64,000 bases of DNA from Allomyces macrogynus ATCC 38327. Its lineage: Eukaryota; Blastocladiomycota; Blastocladiomycetes; Blastocladiales; Blastocladiaceae. The translations under genes and the position numbers were made by a program. Location: the NCBI GenBank assembly GCA_000151295.1, contig GG745328.1, positions 736,503 through 800,502 on the forward strand, in the 5' to 3' direction. Under the pieces are notes generated by a model. The model saw nothing but the letters and a program-made list of their open reading frames with translations, searched no databases and was not told the origin of the DNA. Below, piece after piece: positions 11,368 through 27,956 of this stretch (within the stretch, counting starts at the first letter, position 1; each line of letters opens with the position of its first letter).

Positions 11368-11861
11368 CAAGTCCAATTTCATGTTCATGCTCGATTTGGG
11401 GAAAACAGTGGAGTGCTGCCCGTGTCCTGAATCGAGGGCGATGTTTCCTCGTGTTTGGATGGATGTGAAATTGCATCTTTGTGTGCAGGAAATGTCAATG
11501 GATGAGAAGCGGACCAAGAGCCACAAGGGGCCGCACGGACGGAGCAACAGGGCGCAGAAGGAAGATACCGTTGTGATAGTAATGTCCAGAAATACAACAG
11601 CCGAAGAGGACAGGCAGTAGTGCCATCCGTCACGCGTAAAGCAACCCGATTCATGCCGCTCTACATAGTTTCGCGCTGATGACATTTCGGCATGCCATTC
11701 TGCGAGCTCGTGCTGGCGATCATGATATTATGGTTGGTTTCTGGCAGTTGGAAGCCACGTTTTGACAACGGCCGAAGGATGACAAACACAATCGCATTGT
11801 AAGCTAAACATAATCGACACCCTTCAGAACTCGCGCGCAGCGTACGCTTCTTCACCTTGAC
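11368..11861. other. Intergenic, nothing recognised
   Basis: This is the 3' flank shared by the frameshifted gene (+) and SLP2 (-). I see no further gene, RNA or repeat in it. Confidence 0.5.
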
Positions 11862-13216
11862 CTAGATGCGCAGCGTCTTGCCAAAGATCTCCTCGTTCAA
11901 CTCCATGACGTCCTTGCTCATCGTCGTCGACGACTCCAGATCGCCCATGTGGAACTGCGCCGCGGCCATGCTCGGGTGCAGCGGATCGGCCGGGAACGCC
12001 ATGCCCGTTGGCGGCGCCGCCGTGGCCGATGCCGATGCCGCATCGTACGACCCGGCCGACTCGACCGTCTTTTCCGCCTTCCCCTTGGTCAAATTCTGGA
12101 ACATCGTAAGCCCCTGCGTGACCATCGACGCGGCATCCCCCATACTCGACGGCACGACCACAACCGACCCGGCATTCTTGGCGATCCCACCCCACGCATC
12201 GACCCACTTCTCGGCAATTTGCAGTGACGCGGCCTCGTTCCCGGCCCTACCCCCACCGGCCCCCTCAGCAATCGCCTCGGCAATCCGGGAAATCCCCGCC
12301 GCTGTCGCATCCGCATGCAGCCGCACCGCACGGGCATCACCTTCGGCCTTGTTAATCGCCGTCTGCATTTCAGCCTCGGACGCGAGAATTCTCGCCTGCT
12401 TTTGGCCCTCGGCCACATTGATCGCCGCCTGCCGCTGCCCCTCCGAGTCCAGGATCGCCGCACGTTTGGACCGTTCGGCTGAGACTTGCGAGTGCATCGC
12501 CTGGATCACCGACGAGGGCAAGTGGATGTCGCGCACTTCGTACCGCAAGCACTCGATGCCCCACGCGGTGCTAGCGGCGTTGATGGCTTCGACAATGTGC
12601 GTGTTGAGCGACGCGCGTTCGGCCAAGGTGCGGTCGAGGGTGAGCTGCCCGATTTCCGACCGCATCGTGGTTTGCGCGAGTTGCGCGACGGCAAAGTGCG
12701 GATGTTCGACACCGTAACTCGCCTTGATCGGGTCGACGATTCGATAGTAGAGCACGCCGTCGAGGTCGAGCGTGACATTGTCCATGGTGATGGCCGACTG
12801 CGACGGGATTTCTACGGCCACTTCTTTGAGCGTGTGCACGTAGGGCGATCGTCTCGATGCCGGGGTTCAGGATGGCCAGGCCCGGTTCGAGCACGCGCGA
12901 GAACTTGCCGAACCCGTTCAATCAACCCTATTCAGACGGACTGGCGTGGGGACGTGTTAGTGAGGGTGCAGGAGCCAAAGTTGCGCGGTGGAGGGTCCGA
13001 CCCACTTTGCTGCTGCGGGACAAACTTGATCCCGGTATTCCACGGCAACGACGCGGTCGGCGCCAGGGTGCCGCGGCCAGACATGAGCGACCGCGGGGTC
13101 GAGGAAAAAGCGCGCGCATGATGCTTCTGCAGGTGCGTGGCGGCAACAGCCATCCCGGCGAGGCGCGCACGTGCGGCGGGTGCGGCGGCCGCCGTGATGG
13201 CGGTTCGGCGGAGCAT
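11862..13216 (-). CDS. Stomatin-like protein 2 (mitochondrial SPFH protein), two apparent 1-bp insertions
   Basis: Exons 13216-13006 and 12927-11862, joined over a 78-bp intron. Exon 1 encodes a mitochondrial presequence (MLRRTAITAAAAPAARARLA...) and NTGIKFVPQQ. Exon 2 carries the SPFH/prohibitin core: DNVTLDLDGVLYYRI, ASYGVE, AQTTMRSEIGQLTLDRTL, the coiled coil AINVAEGQKQARILASEAEM, and a tail typical of SLP-2. These proteins scaffold inner-membrane cardiolipin domains and proteases. To read through the start of exon 2, one base must be dropped at about 12913-12915 (GGG, giving IER-FGKF) and one at about 12844-12846 (CCC, giving IAY-VHTLKEV). The spliced length is 2 mod 3, which fits two +1 insertions. 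Both lie in short homopolymers, so sequencing or assembly error is the simplest explanation. The corrected length would be 424 residues. Confidence 0.88.
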
Positions 13217-14161
13217 GGTGATGGATGGTTGTTGGCAGCGGGTTGGGAGCGGGTGTCGAGATCCGAATGGAGCTTGGGTGAGGGCACGGTCGAGCGCGTC
13301 TTGCACCAAGTCGAGCGTGTCGGCAAGTTGATGGTGGGGTCGTGGTCGAGCTGTTGATGTAATCCGACGCGGTCGCGCGCTGTGGGTGGTGTTTGTGGTG
13401 TTGGGCGGGACGCGTGCGGCGATCGGGTCCAAGTCGATGGCACGACCCCGTCAATGACGTGGACGATCCGCTCGCACGACGTGTGCGCTCACCGATCAAT
13501 AAAGACGACGCCAGCATGATGCTCAGCGATGCTCACGACGAGAAACGGCACCAATCAAGCCAGTGAAAGATGTATTTTTTTTTCGGTTGGTCTGCTTGGG
13601 GAGGGGAACACGGGATTATCTGTATCAAGACACACGGAAATGAAAACGGGCGCGCGCCACGCCAGGCGGCCCACGATGAAAAAGAAGGAGAAGCATGCGC
13701 TGCTGCCGCGCTGCCCCGCGGATCGCGAAGAATAAAGTGCCGCGGCAAATAGGTGAAAGGAAGGGTGGAGAGGGAGCCAAAGAGTCGGATCGGGGGACAA
13801 ATAGGAGGAGAAGACGGCGACAACGCTGGATGCGGACGGGTGGGGGAGGAGGGGCAGTATGGACATGAGAGAGGCGGGACGGGAACGCGTCGCGTCGTGG
13901 GAAAGGGAAGAACGGGAAAAGGCAAAAGAGACGACCGCTTCGTATCCAGCCCGGCGACCGGGTTCGTTGCAAGCAAAACGCGGAAACCGGCCGCGTCCCG
14001 GCCACCGGGGGAAGCGTCGCACCACGTACGAGGGGGTATGCTGAGAGAGAGATGGGGAAAGAGGGTGCTCACACACACATTTTCGTCGACAGATAGGGTG
14101 CAGAGAGAGGGGATCGAGCAGGAAAGGGGCAAACAAACGACGCGCAACCGCACACTTGACG
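13217..14161. other. Intergenic, pyrimidine-rich on the minus strand
   Basis: The SLP2 promoter side is strongly CT-rich on the SLP2 coding strand, as in several other promoters of this window. The long open frames here are low-complexity artefacts of that bias. Confidence 0.5.
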
Positions 14162-16038
14162 TCAGTACCGCGTGGCACCGAGCGTCTGGCGACACACGTT
14201 GCACATGGCATTCGCGACCTCGAGTTCCTTCTGCTCGATAATCCGGTCAAACTGCGCGCGAATCCGCTGCACCTCCGTCTGCCACTGCCGGTCGCGCTCG
14301 GCCATATCCTGCGTTTGCTGCCCCTGCTGCCCCTGCTGCTGCGCGGCCCGAATCTGTTCCTGCGCCTGCTGCTGCACCTGCGCGAGCGCCGCCGTCGCTT
14401 GGTTCGCCTGAACCGTCGCCTGCACCGCCGCGCGCTCCAACTGCCGCGCGCGGTTCGCCCAGGCATCGCACTCACCACGCGCCGCACGCACGCGCTCGTC
14501 GGCCTCGTTCAGTCGCGCGCGTAAGTTGCGCGCGTCCCCGCGGACGACCTCGACGTCGTTTTGAGCGGCCGCGAGACGGTGCGCGAGTTGCGTGGCCATG
14601 GCATCGCGCACGGCCGCGTCGTTGCGCGCCGCGAGGAGGTGTTGCTCGAGGTCCCCCGCGCGGTGCAGCGCGCGGTCGAGTTCCCCCCGCAGGTGTGTCA
14701 CGGTACCGACTTGCGCACCCATCGCGCCTTGTAGTTGCGTGACGCGTGATTCAGCGGCGGTCGCTTGCGCTGCGAGTTGGCGGCATTGGGTTTCAGCCGA
14801 GACGGCGCGGGCGTGCGCCGTGTCGGTCGTGCTCCGCAGCGAGCGCAGGTCGGTGAGCCACGCGGACAGAAGCGGGGCGAGGGCCGGGTCCTGGATAGAC
14901 GCGACGGCCGACTCGAGCGCGGCGATCTTGCCCGCGAGCGTCGTGTGCGCCGACAGGCCCGGTGCCACGACCGTCGTCGTGGGCTTGGGCGACACCTCGG
15001 CAACGACAGACTCGGTAGGCTCGGCCTTGGTCTCGACTTGGTGCTTGTCGTCGTCCTCGTCCGACAAGATCTGGTTGCGCAACGGCGTCGGTGCCGTGGT
15101 CTTGCGGCGCATTGACGCGTATCTCTTGACTTGGTCGGGCACAAATGCGGGCGCCGACGCGCGCGCCGGGGTCGTGGTCGTCGACGCGGCAACGGCTTGC
15201 TTGGGCGGAGAAACAGGTTTCGTGGGCGGGCTCTTGTTGGCCTGGGTATCGGGCGACCGCGGAGCCGCGGCCTTGATCTCAATCGCCGACGTCGCGACGA
15301 GGGGTAAGAAGAGGGTGATGGGCAGTAGCGCGGGCGAGGTCGAATCTTGGTCGGGGAGGCCGGCGGCGGCGGCGCCAGCAGAGCTTGGGACCGTGGATTC
15401 GTCGGCGTCAGTGGAGAGAGGAGCTTGCACGGGTTCGACCTTGGCCGGTACCGCGTCGTCGGATTGCGGCGCACTTGGTTCAGAATCGGCGACCTCGGCA
15501 CTTGCGCGGTCCACCACCGGGTCTTGATCGGCCGCGACGGTATGCGACTTAGTCCCGTCAGGCGACGGCGACAGCGACTCGGTCGTGTGCCGGTCGGCAA
15601 GCTCGCCCTCGGCAGAAACGGGCATCGCGTCGTCGACGTGAGCGCGCGGGAACTGATCAGCGGCGGCGGCAGGCGGCGGCTCGCAATCGTCGGTCGTGAC
15701 AAGCGCCCAGGTCCCGCTGTTTGGTCCAGACGCAGCGGAAGACGTCGCGTGCAGGTCGAGCTGGCGCATCTTGTGGTCAAAAGCGATGGTCGGGCTGTCG
15801 GGGTGGGCTAGAAGCCGGTGCGGGACGCGTGAGCGGGGGATCACCGGGATGAATGACAGACAAGAGCAAAAATCTGGATCCTACGCGATCCGGCCGTGGA
15901 CGGCGCGTCCCCCGACGAAGTGTCGTGGTGGTCGGCAGCCTCGCTGGCGTGCACGGCATCGACGAGCACGGGGCTCGGGCTGGTCGACCCGGCGTCGTGC
16001 GGGTCGGGTTCCTTGCGCGGGTCGGCAGCGGCGATCAT
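14162..16038 (-). CDS. Low-complexity plus coiled-coil protein, unknown function
   Basis: Exons 16038-15885 and 15807-14162 give 599 residues; the 77-bp intron splits a Pro codon (phase 1). The start is the ATG of MIAAADPRKEPDPHDAGS. The first 300 residues are rich in Ala, Pro, Ser, Thr and acid (disordered). From about residue 360 to 590 there is a long Gln/Ala/Arg coiled coil with regular heptads, ending in a Cys pair, MCNVCRQTLG, close to the C-terminus. The single CxxC could be half of a zinc site for dimerisation. No family is recognised. It is divergent from SEC23, about 650 bp apart. Confidence 0.7.
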
Positions 16039-19128
<3,090 letters not shown>

Positions 19129-19545
19129 GCTGGTCTGTGGGATCAAGGTGGAGTTTGCGTGGCTGGGCCCGCTCGATGTCGTTTGTGTTGGCCGGCCGGG
19201 TGGAGTCGGGTCACCGTCGTTGTTGGGAAGCACATACAGATTTTAGTGTCTTTCATCATGATTACAATCGAGATCAGATTCAGCAGCATCGACGACCCTA
19301 AAGTCCCTCCTCCTCGCACCTGTTAAACTGCGACTTGAATGCGTTGTCGCGCACCTTGGACTTGCCCGCTGGCGAACACGAGCGACGACAACGTGCCGTG
19401 CCGACCTGATGAATGTCGTCGACAAATGTGCGGCCCAAGTCGTATCGTTTATTCAAGTTGTCTCTTCTTCCCCAGTCCACCAGCACCTTCCACATGCGTC
19501 CGCCGCGGCCCAGCCCCGACGCGCGCTTACCCTCCATTGACCTCC
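19129..19545. other. Intergenic between convergent SEC23 and secreted-protein gene
   Basis: A 79-residue minus-strand frame (19537-19298) starts 8 bases after the stop of the secreted-protein gene. It has some codon-like character but no family match, and is more likely 3' UTR. No terminator or RNA is recognised. Confidence 0.4.
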
Positions 19546-20469
19546 TTACACCGCGTACTGCGCCGAAAACGACAGCCCGGACTGGTCCGACGTCAACTGG
19601 AACGACGGCGCGGCCTGCCCATTGGGCCCCTTGTTCATGGCCACTGCTGCAAACACCAGGTTCAGCTGCCCGCCATCGACATAACTATCGGGAAGGGACC
19701 CCGTCGCCGTCGCCGTGGCCGTACTCGTCGTCGTCGTCGACGGCACGAGACTTGCTTCCACGGTTCCCGTCGAGCGCGACGGCGTCGGTGTCGTCGTGGG
19801 CTTGCCGTTGTTGTTATTGTTATTGTTGTTGCCGTTGTTGTTCGGGGTGGCCGCGGCATTACTCGCCGTGTCGGGGTCGGCAACGGGCTCCGCGGCGTCT
19901 TGGAACATGGCTTCGCGCGCGCGCAACGGGCGCGACTCGGTGTCCTTGGCGTCGATCTGCGTCGCCTCTTGCGTCTCGTCGAGCGGTGCATCTTGCGTCA
20001 CCTCGGGTACTGCAGGTGCCGGCTCCTCCTCCTCGTTCCCGCCCTCGGTATCGTCGACCATGAGCAGCGGCACCTCGACCTCGTTCGCCTCCGTCGGTTC
20101 CTCCGCCTTGTCCGCCGTCTCCGCGGGCGGCACCGGCTCCGTGACGGGTTCCTCTTTCTCATTCCCAAGCAGCGGCTCGATGGCCTCAGTCGCGCCGGGT
20201 ACTTCAATCGCGTCCCCGAGCCCGGCCTTCACATCTTCCGGTGCCGCCGAATCGTCGAGAATATCGGCGACGACCGACGTGATCGTGTCGTCGCCGCTGC
20301 GCACGAGCGGTGGGGCGCGTGCCGGGACAACGAGCGGGACGGGGTCGGCGAGAGCGTGCGGGTCAGGCGACGCGTGTGGATCCGGGTGCGGGTCGGCGTG
20401 AACGGCGAGTAGGAGGATGGCGATGACTGCCAGGAGGGTAAGGCGCGCGGGGGTGCGCAGGTTGGCCAT
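19546..20469 (-). CDS. Secreted acidic low-complexity protein
   Basis: Single exon, 307 residues from ATG 20469. An N-terminal signal peptide (MANLRTPARLTLLAVIAILLLAVHA) is followed by Asp/Pro/His repeats, then about 130 residues rich in Glu, Pro and Ala. A run of eight Asn (with one Gly break), a Ser/Thr/Pro-rich stretch suited to O-glycosylation, and a C-terminal ordered part (SYVDGGQLNLVFAAVAMN...) follow. There is no GPI signal at the C-terminus. It is probably a cell-wall or extracellular protein; the family is not recognised. Confidence 0.75.
   Translation of the reverse strand: MANLRTPARLTLLAVIAILLLAVHADPHPDPHASPDPHALADPVPLVVPARAPPLVRSGDDTITSVVADILDDSAAPEDVKAGLGDAIEVPGATEAIEPLLGNEKEEPVTEPVPPAETADKAEEPTEANEVEVPLLMVDDTEGGNEEEEPAPAVPEVTQDAPLDETQEATQIDAKDTESRPLRAREAMFQDAAEPVADPDTASNAAATPNNNGNNNNNNNNGKPTTTPTPSRSTGTVEASLVPSTTTTSTATATATGSLPDSYVDGGQLNLVFAAVAMNKGPNGQAAPSFQLTSDQSGLSFSAQYAV
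19803..19847. repeat. Trinucleotide-like Asn-codon repeat
   Basis: A TTG/TTA repeat on the plus strand encodes the poly-Asn tract of the secreted acidic protein and is a likely length-polymorphic microsatellite. Confidence 0.85.
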
Positions 20470-20936
20470 AATGAAGTGTCGCGTGGCAGGCAGGAGTGCG
20501 GAGGCTTGGTTGGGGATGGATACTCGCGGGGAGCTGCAGCAGCAGCAGTGGCCGTTGAGAGAGCGAGGACGGGGACGGGCGGGGGGGTAGGTAAGCGCGA
20601 GCAAGCGCACATCGGGGTGGGCTAAGTGATCACGACCACAAGTCATGCATAGGTGGGAGACGCGTAGCGCGATGTGTCATGCCATGCCTTTCTGCATCCG
20701 CAGCAAGTTGGCGGCATGCGAACAGTCTCGAATCCCGACCAATCGATATCCGTGCTTGGAGTCGTTCCCGAAGGGTCAATTGCAAGTGAACTTTAAATAG
20801 ATACAATTGCCATGGCCGGCATCGTCCTCCTCGCTCGCGCCGGCCGTGCCGCCCGTGCACTGTAAAATCACACCCAACATCCCAACCCGGCCCCATCCAA
20901 CCGCTCACCCTTCCACCCGGGCATGGCCCACCCCAC

Positions 20937-23029
<2,093 letters not shown>

Positions 23030-23564
23030 TCAGCGCGAGGCGCCTGGATCAAATGCCGACCGCCTCGCGACGCCAGCCACTTTGCGCACGGAGACCGCCG
23101 CGAGGAGACCAACAACGGCGCCAGGGGCTGCCAGGACCCAGGTCTGTGCTGCGACGACAGCGACGACGGCGGTGGTGACAACAGCAAGCGACGCCGACGA
23201 CGACGAGCAGTCTCGGTCCGGCCTGCGCCGCACCGCCAAAAGCCAACTCGGGCCCAACCGCCAAGCTGACACGCCGCCCGTGCATATCGCCGCCCGCACC
23301 CACGCCTCTTCATTTCGAAAGACGAGAAAGAGAGACGAGAGAGGACCTGCGCTCTCGCCGTATTTATCGAGCAGCAACCCCTCCACACGGTCCGCGGCCA
23401 AGTTCTGCTCTTTCTTTGACCCTGTCACGGCATCTTTGACGCTGCCACCAACGATCGCGTCCGCGACCAACTTCCGCCACCGTCGTCTCTTTGCCGCCCT
23501 GCACCAGCAAAGACGGCGCCAGCGCGGAGTCCCACCGTGTGTACCTCGATCCGTCAAGCTCCAT
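23030..23564 (-). CDS. Small predicted membrane protein, unknown
   Basis: Three exons (23564-23545, 23498-23347, 23265-23030) give 135 residues with consistent phases. It reads MELDGSR, then a basic patch AAKRRRWRK, an amphipathic segment (LVADAIVGGSVKDAVTGSKK), and a long hydrophobic segment that could cross a membrane twice (SLAVVTTAVVAVVAAQTWVL, then AAPGAVVGLLAAVSV). The C-terminus is short and basic. No family is recognised. The internal 81-bp intron is a multiple of three, so the frame also stays open if it is retained. Its ATG lies about 70 bp from the divergent candidate ATG of the HMG-CoA reductase gene, which suggests a shared promoter. Confidence 0.5.
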
Positions 23565-23634
23565 CGTGGACCGCGCCTTTGACCGGCTGCCGGCCGTCTT
23601 TCACCTTTGCACCCGACCCCTTGATTCGGCTTTG

Positions 23635-26600
23635 ATGGTGCTCGACGTGAGCCCGGTGCCCGTGCGGCCGCTGCCCACCGCGACCGCGTCGTGCTCGGCC
23701 GCAACGGCCTGCACAAATGGCACGCATGCTTCCGCGGCGCTGCAGCTCCCGCACTCAACGACGACCGCCGCGCCAGCAACAGCAGCAACTCGCACGCCGC
23801 CACAACCGACAGGCACGAATTCGGCACCGCGCCCGCTCTACGAACCGGCCTGGGTCGAGGACTGGGCCTACGCCAACGACGCGTCGCGCGCATCCGACTT
23901 GTACGTTGGTTTATTTGGGCAAGTCGCATACAGCACCCAGATTCCCATCTCTGTACGCCACGGCAGGAGTGGCGGGACGTCCGATCCGATCGACCGCGCG
24001 GAAGTGCATGGTGAGCTCACTGTTCGGTCTCGATTCGATCTAGGCGCAGTCTCCACGGGTCCAGCACCTCCTCGCTCGCCGCGCAATCCGTGCCTAGCCT
24101 GTCCTCTGCCGCCGCTGCCGCTGCCGTCAATTCGCGGCACGCGTACACGTCGAGTTTACCCGCCATGGTTCCCCCACCGCCGCCCGAAGCCCTGGCCGAC
24201 CAGCCGCTGACCATCACGGTCGGTTCGCAACGCGCCATGTCCGGCACGCTCGCGACGGTCCCGGACCGGCTTGGCAGCACGCAAGATATTCGCCCGTCGA
24301 TCTGGTCGGGTTTTTACAAGAAGGCGCTTAAGGAACGGCAGGCGCAGTTGCGGCTCGCGTTCCCGCACTTGTTCCCGGCCACGACCACGGTCAAGCCGCT
24401 CGTACATGGTGCGGCAGCGTCGTTGGCCACAGCAAGTGATTCGCCCCCGCAGTCGCCGAGTTTGGCGGATTCCGGGCAGGCCGGTGGGAAGCCCAGTGGG
24501 TTGGGGCGCTTGCATGGCGTGGTCTTGTCGCCGAACGCGTCGTTGTCAGCGTCGGGCGCATCGACCACGTCCTTGTCGTCGGCGATGAATGGTGGCGCCG
24601 AGGATAATTTCCCGATTCGTGGATTGGATGAGCGGATTGCGGATAATATGGTGGAGAACTGCATTGGGTATGTTCTGGATACGAGCGAATTGTGCTTTCT
24701 GGTTGGTTCGTAATCTGACCACGCTTTTGTGATCAATGTAGGACTATGGGCATGCCCGTGGGGCTCGCGCTTAATTTTGTCATTGACGGTGTGCCGACCG
24801 TTGTGCCCATGGCCGTTGAGGAACCCTCGGTCGTGGCTGCTGTCTCGGGCGCCGCCAAGACGCTCTCGTCATCGGACGCGATCGGATTCGTGACGACGAC
24901 GCCGGACCGCAACATCATCACGGCGCAGATTTTGCTCTTGGACGTGCCGCAGGAGAACATGGCCGCAGCGCAAGCCGCTGTTCGTACTCTCCACCCTTTT
25001 TGTGCCCCTCGTCACCCTCCATTCTGGAGCTGACCCAACGTCACCTCCAACCAACCAGATCACGGCCAAGAAAAAGGCCATCATTTCCTTCGCCAACCAG
25101 TTCTGCAGCAACATGTACAAGCGTGGCGGCGGGGTCGTCGACATGCTCGTGCGCCGCGTGCGCCGGTCGGCCCCCGACTCCTCGTCGCTCGAATTCCTGC
25201 GCGAGCAGCGCGGCGCCACGGCCACCATCAACACAGAATGGCTCGTCGTGCACCTGCACATTGACGTGTGCGACGCCATGGGCGCCAACTGCGCGTCGAC
25301 CGTCGCCGAGGGCACGGCCCCCATGGTCGCCGACTTGGCGGGTCCACGCACTCGCGTGGGCGTGCGCATCGTCACCAACTTGAACCCGGCGCGACTGTCG
25401 TCGGCGCGGTTCCGTGTCCCCGTCGAGGCACTGGCCTACAAGTCGTTTACGGGCGCCCAAGTGGCGGCGCGACTGTTGGACGCGTACCAGTGGGCGTCGG
25501 ACGACCCGTACCGCGCGACGACGCACAATAAGGGGATCATGAACGGGATCGATGCGGTCGCACTGGCCACGGGGCAGGACTGGCGCGCGGTCGAGGCCGC
25601 GTGCCATTCGTGGGCCGCCGGGAACGGGCTCGACGAAGTCGGGAAAGATGCGCGGCGGTACTCGTCGATGACACGGTACTGGACGGAACGCGATCCCGAG
25701 ACTGGCGCATGGATGTTTTGCGGCGAGCTCGTGGCGCCGATCATTGTCGGGACCAAGGGCGGTGTCCTGGCCACGGCGCCGCTCTACCAGTACACGCTCG
25801 GGATGATGGGGTTCCCGGACTCGAAGCGGCTCGCCGCGATCATGTGCTGTGTCGGGCTCGCGCAAAACTTTGCCGCGCTGCGCGCCTTGTCGACGGAAGG
25901 GATTCAGCGTGGGCACATGCACTTGCACGCGCGCAATATCGCGATTGCCGCGGGCGCGCCGACGCACGCGATTGCCGAGGTCACGCAGTGGATGATCGAA
26001 AAGGGACGGATCAATGTGGACGCGGCCAAGGAGTACATTACCGCGCACCACCTGTATACGAAGTTGCGCAAGAAATTGTCGACGGTCGATGCGTCAGCGT
26101 TGCTAGAATCCAAGCCGCCGTCCATGTTCTTTTTCCAAGAGGCCAAGGACCGCCCGCTGACGCTCAACATTGCGTTCCAGACGTTGGGGGACAAGCCCGT
26201 GTTTTTGGACTTCACGGATACGGCGCAGTCGAGTGCGGTGCATGCGGTGCTGCTCGGCGGCAAGACGTACGAGTGGCTCATGAACATTTTCCCGGTCGTC
26301 GATGCGATGCGGCTGCCGCTGGCCGACGGGCACACACGTGCAAACGACGCGCTGTGCAAGCGGCTCAAGGTCCTGTCGCTGATCCTCAACGTGCTCTTGC
26401 GCCGGCTCATGATTTGGTGCCCCGGCGAAACGCGCAACTTTATCGACAAGATCTTCTCGCAGACGCGCAAGTCGGTCGCGGCCACCGGATCGCAGGGCGG
26501 CACCATCAAGCGCGAGTCGAGTATTGTCGGGAACGGTGGGGGTTCGTCGTCGGGCCGGTCGCGCACGCTCGAGAAGCGGCCGTCGATCTTCAAGTACATT

Positions 26601-27956
26601 CAGAAGATTCTTGCGCAGAACGCGAAACTCGAGTCGGCCACGGCCAAGGGCACGCCGTTGCTGGCCGCCGTGAACGGCACGGGCGACCCGGCATCGCCCA
26701 AGTCCGCACGCCCGCATACGCCGTCGCCGCTGTCGCAGCTGCTTGCGACAGTCTCGGTCACAGACGCCGACGAGGCCAACGTCAACGCGCCGCTCCTGTC
26801 GGGCGCCGACCTGTCCACGTCGGGTGCCGACTGGTCCCTGCCCGATAGCGGCGTGTTCCGGTCGGACCTGTTTGACGACGAGCTACACCTGCACGACGCG
26901 GCGTCTGCGCCGTCGTTGCCCTCGGCGTCGTTGGCTGCCGCTGGCAGCGAGGCCGTGCCGCCGCGCAGCGGCTCGAACACGTCGCTGTCGGCGATCCCGA
27001 CCAAGCGCGAGATCCTGCAAGTCGGGTTCCCGCTGGTCCTGGCCATCTGGCAAGTCTTTGAGCTGTGGGTCGCGCAGTACGTCGGGCCCTCTGCGCTCGC
27101 CGCGCACTTGCTCGAGGAACAGCGCGTGATTGTCTCGTCGCTCGTCGCGACGCACGAGGATATGGTCCCGGCCGACATGGTGCCCTACATGGCGCGCGAC
27201 ACGCCCATCGACGCATCGCACACCGTGTCCGCCGAGGACGCGCACGACGCGTTTGCCAAGTACCTCGCCGTACAGGCCAAGCGCGCGCAATGCACGTTGT
27301 TCCTCCTCGTCGACCTGATCGCACACGACCCGACGCAGATCACGCTCCCGGTCCTCGCCGCCGTGCGCACGGCGGGCCACTACCTCGAGCACGAAGCCAC
27401 GGTCGTGCACGACGTGGCGCGGCTCGCGCGCGACCACCGCGTCGTGTTTGGTCCGGGCGACGACATTGCCGCCGACTTGCTCCTCGCCGGCCGGATCACG
27501 CGGTCCCCTGAGTCGCCGCAGTTGCGGTTCCGCCGGCGGTCGCTGTTCCCGTCGGCTGCCGCTGCGCACGCGGCCGCGGTCATGCAGGCCGGGTCCCCGT
27601 TCCCGGACAACCACGTGCCCAACGGGTCGCTCGAGAACGATCTGATTGAGTTTCATCCGGAATCGGTGCGCAATAGTGTCTTGATCTATGCGATGCTGCG
27701 CGCGCACTGTGTGGCCAAGGCGAGCGAGGACGCGCTCGCGCTCGCGGCAGTGACCGCGGTCGTGCCCGAGTACGTGGCGCACTTGGATTTGGAAAAGATG
27801 CGCGCGCGGATGGCGGCGAGTTTGGCGCGGCAGGCGGCAACGACGGCCGCGGTGTCCGAGGCCCCCGTGGACCCGCTCGGGTTCGCGTTCTTGGATGAGA
27901 TGAGCGAGATGCTCAGGGAGAAGTTTGGCGTCAAGGAAGTGATGCAACGGGGTTGA
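23635..27956 (+). CDS. Class II (bacterial-type) HMG-CoA reductase with long C-terminal extension
   Basis: The proposed exons 23635-23900, 23941-24003, 24044-24667, 24742-24979 and 25059-27956 give 1362 residues with all phases consistent; the first two 40-bp introns are the least certain. The catalytic domain (about residues 240-725) has VENCIGTMGMPVGLALNF and PMAVEEPSVVAA, the class II form rather than the class I PMATTEG form. It also has HIDVCDAMGAN, ATTHNKGIMNGID with the catalytic Lys, ATGQDWRAVEA with the Asp, and STEGIQRGHMHLHARN with the His. These residues match the Pseudomonas mevalonii-type enzyme that interconverts HMG-CoA and mevalonate. Unlike fungal class I enzymes there is no sterol-sensing membrane domain. 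The N-terminus is Ser/Thr/Pro-rich. About 640 residues follow the catalytic domain and match nothing I know. Confidence 0.92.

Noticed and set aside
13533..14204. 223-residue minus-strand frame rich in Pro/Ser/Phe
   Set aside because: Product of a CT-rich promoter tract; low complexity and open in several frames.
19298..19537. 79-residue minus-strand open frame with GKSKVRDNAFKSQFN
   Set aside because: Starts 8 bases after another gene's stop on the same strand, matches no family, and is more easily 3' UTR.
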